Positions 4,329 through 7,163 of a stretch of DNA of 7,163 nt are shown piece by piece (position 1 is the first letter of the stretch; every line of letters starts with the position of its first letter). Under the pieces are notes generated by a model. The model was not told where the DNA came from. It searched no databases and saw only the letters and a program-made list of their open reading frames with translations. The position numbers and the translations under genes are program-made. Source of the stretch: Bacteroidales bacterium UBA1736 (GTDB lineage: Bacteria; Bacteroidota; Bacteroidia; Bacteroidales; UBA932); assembly GCA_002315825.1 (NCBI GenBank), contig DCIC01000063.1, positions 880 through 8,042 on the forward strand, in the 5' to 3' direction.

Positions 4329-7163
4329 TTACAGATCATTGAGTTCTTGAATCATTTCGTCCTTTCTTCCAACGATGATATCCTGGTAGTCCTTCAGACC
4401 TGTACCTGCAGGAATCAAATGACCGCAGATGACATTTTCCTTCAGACCCTCAAGGTCATCAATCCTTGCGCGGATAGCTGCTTCACTGAGTACCTTGGTA
4501 GTCTCCTGGAAGGAGGCTGCAGACATAAAGCTGTTGGTTCTGAGCGCAGCTCTGGTGATACCCTGGAGCACAAGCTTGGCTGTTGCAGGGAGGGCATCCC
4601 TTACCGTCATTGCCTTAAGTCCCTGGCGCTCGAGAGAAGAGTTCTCGTTTCTGAGTTCGCGGGCATCAATAATGTCTCCAATCTCGTATTTCTGAGAATC
4701 ACCTGCATCGAGGATGTATGACTTGCCGAAGATAGCGTCATTTGCATCAACGAAGCTCCACTTGTCAACCAACTCCTCAGGGAGGAAGTGAGTGTCTCCG
4801 GGACTTGTAATCTCAACCTTGCGCATCATCTGTCTTACGATGATCTCGAAGTGCTTGTCATTGATCTTAACACCCTGGAGGCGGTAAACGGCCTGAACTT
4901 CGTTCACGATATACTCCTGAGCTTTTACGGGACCGAGTACGTTGAGGATGTCTCCGGGTGACACACCGCCGTCAGAAAGGCGGCTTCCGGCCTTCACATA
5001 GTCATTCTCCTGAACAAGAATCTGCTTGGTAAGGGGAACGAGATAACTCTTCTCGATACCTGACTTGTTCTTGATGGTGATTTCGCGGTTTCCTCTCTTG
5101 GTCTTACCCATAATGACTTCTCCGTTGATTTCGGAGATGATGGCAGGGCTGCTCGGATTACGTGCTTCAAAGAGCTCTGTGACACGGGGGAGACCTCCGG
5201 TGATATCGCTTGACTTGCCAAGCGCACGGGGAGTCTTGAAGATAATGTCACCTACCTTGATGTCGGCCTTGTCAGCGACCATTACGTGAGCGCCGACAGG
5301 AAGGTTGAACTGCTTGATGCTGACACCCATTTCGTTGAGGATGTTGATGGTAGGGTTCTTTGTCTTGTCGCGGGACTCGATGATGACTCTGTCTTTGTTG
5401 ACACTGAATTCATCAGCGCTCTCCTCGCGGAAGGTGACACCCTCGATCATATTCTCGAAGTGGATCTTACCTGCAAGCTCAACGATGGTGACTGCATTGT
5501 ATGCATCCCATTCGCAGATGAGGTCACCCTTCTTGACGGATTCGCCATCCTTCTTGTAGAGGATTGATCCGTAAGGGATTTCGTATTGTGAGTAAGTGTA
5601 TCCTGTATTCTCGTCAACTATGCGGACTTCGGTCTGGCGGCTGACTACGACATTCTCTACAGAACCGTCTTCAAGGACTCTCTCAATGGTTCTGAGCTCA
5701 TCGAAATAGAGCTTGCCGTCGTATTTGGCCTCGATTGAAGAATCAGCTGCGGTGCTGGATGCTGTACCTCCGACGTGGAATGTACGAAGTGTAAGCTGTG
5801 TACCAGGCTCACCGATGGACTGTGCTGCAATCACGCCGACAACTTCACCTTTCTCGACCATACGTGAGGTCGCGAGGTTGCGTCCGTAGCACTTCGCACA
5901 GACACCCTTGCGGCTCTCGCAGGTGAGCACTGAACGGATTTCAACCTGCTCGATGGGCAGACTGTCGATGAGGTTTGCCGCATCTTCTCTGATCTCTTCT
6001 CCGGCACGGATGATCAAATCTCCGGTAAGAGGATTGATGATGTCGTGTACGGAGGTCCTACCGAGGATTCGCTCTCCGAGAGTCTCCACGATAGTGTCCT
6101 TGTCCTTGATAGGAGTGGCGATAAGACCTCTGAGTGTGCCGCAATCCTCTTCAGTGATAATCACGTCGTGAGAAACGTCCACAAGCCTACGTGTGAGGTA
6201 ACCTGCATCGGCAGTCTTGAGGGCGGTATCGGCAAGACCCTTACGGGCGCCGTGGGTAGAGATGAAGTATTCGAGCACTGTCATACCTTCCTTGAGGTTT
6301 GAAACGACAGGATTCTCGATAATTTCGTTACCTGCTGCACCGGACTTCTGGGGCTTTGCCATCAATCCACGCATACCGCACAACTGCTTGATCTGCTGGG
6401 TTGATCCACGGGCTCCTGAGTCGAGCATCATATATACGGGGTTGAATCCGTCCTGATCTGCGGAGATGTGGGTGGTCACAATCTTGGTCAAGTCATTGTC
6501 GATGGCTGACCAGAGGTCAAGTACCTTGTTGTAGCGCTCGCTGTTGGTGATGAATCCCATTGCGTAGTTGCTCTTGATCTCCTCGACCTTGTTGTATCCC
6601 TCGGAAATGAGCTTGACTTTCTCTTCAGGAACAAGCACGTCACCCAAGTTGAATGAAATACCTGCTCTGAACGCCTGGTCATATCCAAGGTTCTTGATGT
6701 CATCGAGGAACTGTGCTGTACGTGTCACACCTGTGTTCTTGATGACATTTGTAATAATCTTTCTGAGAGCCTTCTTTCCGAGCACCTCATTTACGTAAGG
6801 TACCTCATCGGGAACATACTGGTTGACGATGATGCGGCCGGCTGTTGTCTCTACAAGCTCGTAACCCTTTGTGGCGTCCTGCTTGTCCTTGGGGAGACGG
6901 ACATTAATCTTGGCGTGCATCTCGATGGCTTTCTCATCAAATGCTATGATAACCTCTTCAGGTCCGTAGAATGTCTTTCCGGTACCCTTAGCGCCGGGCT
7001 TGATCTTGGTGATATAGTACAATCCGAGCACCATATCCTGTGAAGGCACTGTGATAGGAGCACCGTTTGCAGGGTTGAGAATGTTCTGTGAACCAAGCAT
7101 AAGGAGCTGAGCCTCCATAACGGCTGCATTGCCCAGAGGGAGGTGAACAGCCATCTGGTCACC
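4329..7163 (-). CDS. rpoC: RNA polymerase beta' subunit, C-terminal two thirds (partial)
   Basis: This is the last 944 residues of beta', cut by the window edge exactly inside the catalytic NADFDGD motif. The visible part starts at GDQMAVH, so it keeps only the last of the three Mg-binding aspartates. Numbering from the Met of that motif (7154), the bridge helix spans about 247-268 (GARGSTQQIKQLCG). The second zinc site has all four cysteines: Cys338 in EEDCGT and Cys412, 419 and 422 in TCESRKGVCAKCYG. The trigger loop begins near 440 (GVIAAQSIGEPGTQ). From about 464 to 690 an insertion splits the trigger loop before DITGGLPRV, comparable to the SI3 region of E. coli beta'; this is usual in Bacteroidota. 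The end (DYQDIIVGRKDEM) looks complete, stopping at TAA 4331-4329. No frameshift is seen. The oxidoreductase gene follows after 3 bases; the promoter is outside the window. Confidence 0.98.
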   Translation of the reverse strand, partial: GDQMAVHLPLGNAAVMEAQLLMLGSQNILNPANGAPITVPSQDMVLGLYYITKIKPGAKGTGKTFYGPEEVIIAFDEKAIEMHAKINVRLPKDKQDATKGYELVETTAGRIIVNQYVPDEVPYVNEVLGKKALRKIITNVIKNTGVTRTAQFLDDIKNLGYDQAFRAGISFNLGDVLVPEEKVKLISEGYNKVEEIKSNYAMGFITNSERYNKVLDLWSAIDNDLTKIVTTHISADQDGFNPVYMMLDSGARGSTQQIKQLCGMRGLMAKPQKSGAAGNEIIENPVVSNLKEGMTVLEYFISTHGARKGLADTALKTADAGYLTRRLVDVSHDVIITEEDCGTLRGLIATPIKDKDTIVETLGERILGRTSVHDIINPLTGDLIIRAGEEIREDAANLIDSLPIEQVEIRSVLTCESRKGVCAKCYGRNLATSRMVEKGEVVGVIAAQSIGEPGTQLTLRTFHVGGTASSTAADSSIEAKYDGKLYFDELRTIERVLEDGSVENVVVSRQTEVRIVDENTGYTYSQYEIPYGSILYKKDGESVKKGDLICEWDAYNAVTIVELAGKIHFENMIEGVTFREESADEFSVNKDRVIIESRDKTKNPTINILNEMGVSIKQFNLPVGAHVMVADKADIKVGDIIFKTPRALGKSSDITGGLPRVTELFEARNPSSPAIISEINGEVIMGKTKRGNREITIKNKSGIEKSYLVPLTKQILVQENDYVKAGSRLSDGGVSPGDILNVLGPVKAQEYIVNEVQAVYRLQGVKINDKHFEIIVRQMMRKVEITSPGDTHFLPEELVDKWSFVDANDAIFGKSYILDAGDSQKYEIGDIIDARELRNENSSLERQGLKAMTVRDALPATAKLVLQGITRAALRTNSFMSAASFQETTKVLSEAAIRARIDDLEGLKENVICGHLIPAGTGLKDYQDIIVGRKDEMIQELNDL

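Noticed and set aside
5060..5765. The long trigger-loop insertion of RpoC as a novel domain
   Set aside because: A comparable insertion (SI3-like) is known in E. coli and widespread in Bacteroidota beta' subunits, so it is expected here.

Overview
The window looks like chromosomal housekeeping DNA from a member of the Bacteroidota, most likely order Bacteroidales. The grounds are: several intergenic sites match the Bacteroidota -7 promoter box TAnnTTTG; clear Shine-Dalgarno sequences are absent; the RpoC, Xth and DUF368 proteins have the look of this phylum; and there is a small Sec-secreted orphan with a typical Bacteroidota leader. Genus cannot be fixed from the sequence alone. The window is densely packed and no stretch above about 150 bases lacks a gene.

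Layout, left to right. Positions 1-28 hold the 5' part of a tRNA on the minus strand, with a good promoter just upstream. Positions 83-946 (minus) encode a DUF368/PopT-family polyprenyl-phosphate transporter. A 41-base divergent intergenic region separates it from a plus-strand gene (988-1935) for an UPF0104 / lysylphosphatidylglycerol-synthase-TM family membrane protein. A convergent junction with an intrinsic terminator follows. Then comes a minus-strand gene for a 142-residue secreted protein of unknown function (1980-2408) with its own promoter. Next is a long perfect hairpin (2512-2558) that ends a tightly packed minus-strand run of three genes, read right to left: rpoC (3' two thirds, cut by the window edge), a Gfo/Idh/MocA oxidoreductase 3 bases downstream, and an APE1/ExoA-type exonuclease III overlapping the oxidoreductase by 4 bases.

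How the genes work together: rpoC, the oxidoreductase and xth appear to form the end of the RNA polymerase operon, so a DNA-repair AP endonuclease and a dehydrogenase of unknown substrate may be transcribed with the polymerase subunit. The two divergent membrane-protein genes probably both deal with membrane lipids (undecaprenyl phosphate recycling is established for the DUF368 family; lipid handling is inferred for UPF0104) and have overlapping promoters. In both, the -7 box lies only 5-6 bases before the start codon, suggesting leaderless mRNAs. I saw no CRISPR array, mobile element, phage gene or defence system, and no convincing undescribed multi-gene system. The most interesting points are the leaderless divergent promoter pair, the rpoC-linked repair gene and the orphan secreted protein.
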